Part shown: positions 5,186-7,124 of the stretch, one piece after another
Numbering within the stretch: position 1 is the first letter of the stretch
Layout: each line of letters begins with the position of its first letter
Assembly (NCBI GenBank): GCA_004554165.1
Contig: SFNQ01000047.1
Coordinates: 1 to 7,124, forward strand
From: Clostridiales bacterium
GTDB lineage: Bacteria > Bacillota > Clostridia > Christensenellales > CAG-138
Reading direction: 5' to 3'
Length of the DNA stretch: 7,124 bases
Notes under the pieces: model-generated
What the model saw: only the letters and a program-made list of their open reading frames with translations
Databases searched by the model: none
Told to the model about the DNA's origin: nothing
Translations under genes and position numbers: made by a program

Positions 5186-6856
5186 ATGAAAAAACGCTTT
5201 TTCTCGATGCTCCTGCTGCTATTACTCCTGCTCGCCACCTCCTGCGCCCCGGCAGCGGCGCCTGCCACCGCGCCCACCGAAGCGCCCGCCGCCTCCGAGG
5301 AGCCCGCGCCTGCGGCGCTTGCGCGGGACCTTGTTGTTCTCTATACCAACGACGTTCACTGCGGCGTGGACGACAACATTGGCTATGCCGGGCTTGCTGC
5401 GCTGAAAAAGCAGTTTGAGGCGTCCGGCTGCGACGTTGTTCTGGCGGACTGCGGCGACGCTCTGCAGGGCGCCGCCATCGGCACGCTCTCGAAGGGCGAG
5501 TCGATCGTCAAGATCATGAACGGCATCGGCTACGACGTGGCCACCATCGGCAACCATGAGTTTGACTATGGCGCCGCGCGCATGCTTGAGCTGGCGGAGC
5601 TGGCGGAGTACCCCTACGTCTGCTGCAATTTCCGCGACCTCACCACGGGCGAGCCTCTCTTCCCCGCCTATGAGATGATGGAGTTCAACGGGGTAAAGGT
5701 CGCCTTTATCGGCGTTGCCACGCCCAAGACCATTACCTCCTCTGCGCCGGTCTATTTCCAGAACGACGCGGGCGAGTTCATCTACGCCTTCGATCAGGAT
5801 GCGGACGGCTCGCTGCTGTACGCCAGCGTACAGTCCGCCGTTGACGAGGCGCGCGGCGAGGGCGCGAATTATGTCATCGTCCTGTCGCATCTGGGCATTG
5901 ACGCCAGCACCTCGCCCTGGACAAGCTCCGAGCTGATCGAAGCCACCGCCGGCATCGACGTGGTGCTGGACGGCCATTCCCACAGCGTGGTCCCCTGCGA
6001 GCGCGTCAGGAACAAGGCCGGCGAATGGGTGCTGCTCTCCCAGACCGGTACGAAGCTCCAGAACGTGGGCATGCTGCTCATTGAAACCAACGGCAATATC
6101 TCCACGGGCCTCATCAGCGCCGCGGAGCCGGATGCGGAGGCCGCCTCCCTTGTGGACGCCGCCAAAGCGGAGTTCGACGCCATGCTCCAGCAGGTCGTGG
6201 CAAAGACCGACGTGGCGCTGACCATCATGGATCCCGAGCAGTCCGATGTGCGCATCATCCGCCGCATGGAGACCAACCTTGGCGACCTGTGTGCCGATGC
6301 CTATCGAATCCTGTCCGGCGCGGACGTTGCCGTTGTCAACGGCGGCGGTATCCGCAGCAATATTGCGCCCGGCGACATCACCTATGAGCAGATCATTGCC
6401 GTACATCCCTTCGGCAACGCGCTGTGCGTCATCGAAGCCACAGGTCAGGAAATTCTCGACCTGCTGGAGCTAGGCGCAAGCGCACTGCCCGACGAAAACG
6501 GCGGATTCATGCAGGTATCCGGCCTCTCCTACGAGATCGACACCAGCGTGCCCTCCACCGTTGAGCTGAGCGAGGACGGGCTGTTCCAGGGCGTGACCGG
6601 CGCCCGCCGGGTCCAGAACGTTCTGGTGGCCGGCGAGCCCCTGGATCCGGACAAGACCTATACGCTGGCCAGCCATGACTATCTCATCAAGAACGGCGGC
6701 GACGGCTATGCGGCCTTCCAGGACAATGTCCTGTTGCAGGACTGCATCATGCTGGACAACCAGGTTCTCATCAACTACATCGTCGATGCCCTCGGCGGCG
6801 TGGTGGGTGAGGAATACGCCGAGCCCTATGGACAGGGCCGCATCGTCATCCGCTAG
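5186..6856 (+). CDS. 5'-nucleotidase / UshA-family lipoprotein
   Basis: This 556-residue surface lipoprotein is predicted to hydrolyse nucleoside monophosphates or related nucleotides outside the cell, releasing nucleosides and phosphate for uptake. Residues 1-19 are a signal peptide (MKKR, eight Leu) ending ATSC, so Cys20 is the likely lipidated residue, followed by an Ala/Pro-rich spacer (21-47). The N-terminal metallophosphoesterase domain (about 48-315) has all expected metal-ligand motifs: NDVH (55-58), GDALQG with Asp91, GNHEFDYG (122-129), SHLG with His235, and GHSH (263-266). The C-terminal 5'-nucleotidase domain (about 338-545) has TNLGDLCADA (363-372), NGGGIR (385-390), PFGN (408-411) and NGGDGYAAF (503-511). 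By family analogy, Phe441 and Phe511 would stack on the base and Arg390 would help hold phosphate. The length is typical of the family, nothing is missing, and it stands alone with its own promoter and terminator. Exact substrate preference (AMP, UDP-sugar, cyclic nucleotide) cannot be told from sequence. Confidence 0.95.
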   Translation: MKKRFFSMLLLLLLLLATSCAPAAAPATAPTEAPAASEEPAPAALARDLVVLYTNDVHCGVDDNIGYAGLAALKKQFEASGCDVVLADCGDALQGAAIGTLSKGESIVKIMNGIGYDVATIGNHEFDYGAARMLELAELAEYPYVCCNFRDLTTGEPLFPAYEMMEFNGVKVAFIGVATPKTITSSAPVYFQNDAGEFIYAFDQDADGSLLYASVQSAVDEARGEGANYVIVLSHLGIDASTSPWTSSELIEATAGIDVVLDGHSHSVVPCERVRNKAGEWVLLSQTGTKLQNVGMLLIETNGNISTGLISAAEPDAEAASLVDAAKAEFDAMLQQVVAKTDVALTIMDPEQSDVRIIRRMETNLGDLCADAYRILSGADVAVVNGGGIRSNIAPGDITYEQIIAVHPFGNALCVIEATGQEILDLLELGASALPDENGGFMQVSGLSYEIDTSVPSTVELSEDGLFQGVTGARRVQNVLVAGEPLDPDKTYTLASHDYLIKNGGDGYAAFQDNVLLQDCIMLDNQVLINYIVDALGGVVGEEYAEPYGQGRIVIR

Positions 6857-6880
6857 CGAATCGCTGGGATGCAAGTCTCA

Positions 6881-6919
6881 CCCGCGCCTCGGTGAACGCC
6901 CGGGGCGCGGGCTTTTTTT
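6881..6919 (+). terminator. Rho-independent terminator of the 5'-nucleotidase gene
   Basis: CCCGCGCC (6881-6888) pairs with GGCGCGGG (6904-6911). The stem extends by four further pairs (TCGG/CCGG, one wobble) around a 7-base loop. One C and then seven T (6913-6919) follow. It begins about 24 bases after the stop codon. Confidence 0.95.
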
Positions 6920-6971
6920 GTACTCCGGGCGGGCCGCCCCGGGTGGCCGCGCCGCCTGTGCAGGACATGCG

Positions 6972-7025
6972 TTCCGGTTCGGCTCCGGGGACAGGCGGGG
7001 AACGGGTGCCTTCCGGTTCGGCTCC
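6972..7025. repeat. 15-bp exact direct repeat in the 3' spacer
   Basis: TTCCGGTTCGGCTCC occurs at 6972-6986 and again at 7011-7025, 39 bp apart start to start. It lies in the noncoding, GC-rich stretch between the nucleotidase terminator and the gene at the right edge. The second copy sits in the loop of an imperfect hairpin (GGGAACGGG 6998-7006 with CCCGTTTCCC 7027-7036, one bulge). That hairpin could end the leftward gene, although it has no T run. No function is evident. Confidence 0.7.
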
Positions 7026-7071
7026 CCCCGTTTCCCTTAGTTAAAGATATTGTTGGGTATCTCAAGATGTG

Positions 7072-7124
7072 TCATTCGATTTTGCCGATAAAGCGGTAGA
7101 AGATTTCCACTTCCTGTTCCCGGC
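7072..7124 (-). CDS. C-terminal end of a gene running in from the right (recombinase-like?)
   Basis: The minus strand is open from the window edge to a TGA at 7074-7072 and encodes 16 residues, REQEVEIFYRFIGKIE. The pattern (acidic and hydrophobic alternation, EIxYRFIGKI-stop) resembles the extreme C-terminus of large serine recombinases of the DUF4368/TndX type common in Clostridia. This is recognition from a very short peptide, so it is tentative. The other two minus-strand frames are also open over this short stretch. Only sequence beyond the window can decide. Confidence 0.35.
   Translation of the reverse strand, partial: REQEVEIFYRFIGKIE

Noticed and set aside
5222..6406. Minus-strand open frame (394 codons) opposite the 5'-nucleotidase
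   Set aside because: The opposite strand encodes all catalytic motifs of a known family. This frame has no start signals or domain pattern and ends in Gly/Arg-rich sequence produced by the Ala/Pro codons of the real gene.

Overview
The window looks like chromosomal DNA from a GC-rich, Gram-positive gut-type anaerobe, most likely a member of the Clostridia (Oscillospiraceae-like). The reasons are AGGA/AAGGAGG-type ribosome binding sites, clear sigma-A-type promoters, a DUF1292 (YrzB-like) gene, a lipoprotein signal, and a long secreted protein built from bacterial Ig-like and SH3b domains. The taxonomic placement is inference from these features and no marker gene is present.

Layout from left to right. 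Positions 1-145 hold two strong hairpins (50-85 and 97-120) behind the 3' end of a very long minus-strand gene. That gene (146-4123) encodes a 1325-residue exported protein: signal peptide, eleven Big_3-like repeats (the first two nearly identical), two Big_2-like repeats, then two SH3b domains separated by a Thr/Pro linker. Its promoter lies at 4190-4219 and has an 8-base homopolymer in the spacer. The interval 4220-4638 has no convincing gene. Its left half is AT-richer and carries a possible plus-strand promoter (4346-4374). Its right half is very GC-rich, with a series of hairpins ending in a T6 run (about 4401-4550), followed by the terminator of the next gene (4571-4603). A small minus-strand gene (4639-4995) encodes an acidic DUF1292-family protein with an unusual Cys/His-rich C-terminal tail.

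Positions 4996-5185 are a divergent promoter region. It drives the DUF1292 gene leftward and, rightward, a 556-residue lipoprotein of the 5'-nucleotidase/UshA family (5186-6856). That gene ends in a textbook rho-independent terminator (6881-6919). The remaining 200 bases hold a GC-rich spacer with a 15-bp exact direct repeat. At the right edge is the last 16 codons of a minus-strand reading frame whose end resembles the C-terminus of large serine recombinases (tentative).

The three main genes appear to be separate transcription units, each with its own promoter and, where visible, its own terminator. Two of them act outside the membrane: one as a wall-associated adhesin or structural protein, the other as a nucleotide-scavenging lipoprotein. 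The third is a small cytoplasmic protein of unknown role. I see no phage, CRISPR, tRNA or rRNA, and no clear multi-gene accessory system. The most interesting points are the possible phase-variable promoter and the recently duplicated Ig domain of the surface protein, the Cys-rich DUF1292 tail, and the structured intergenic block.
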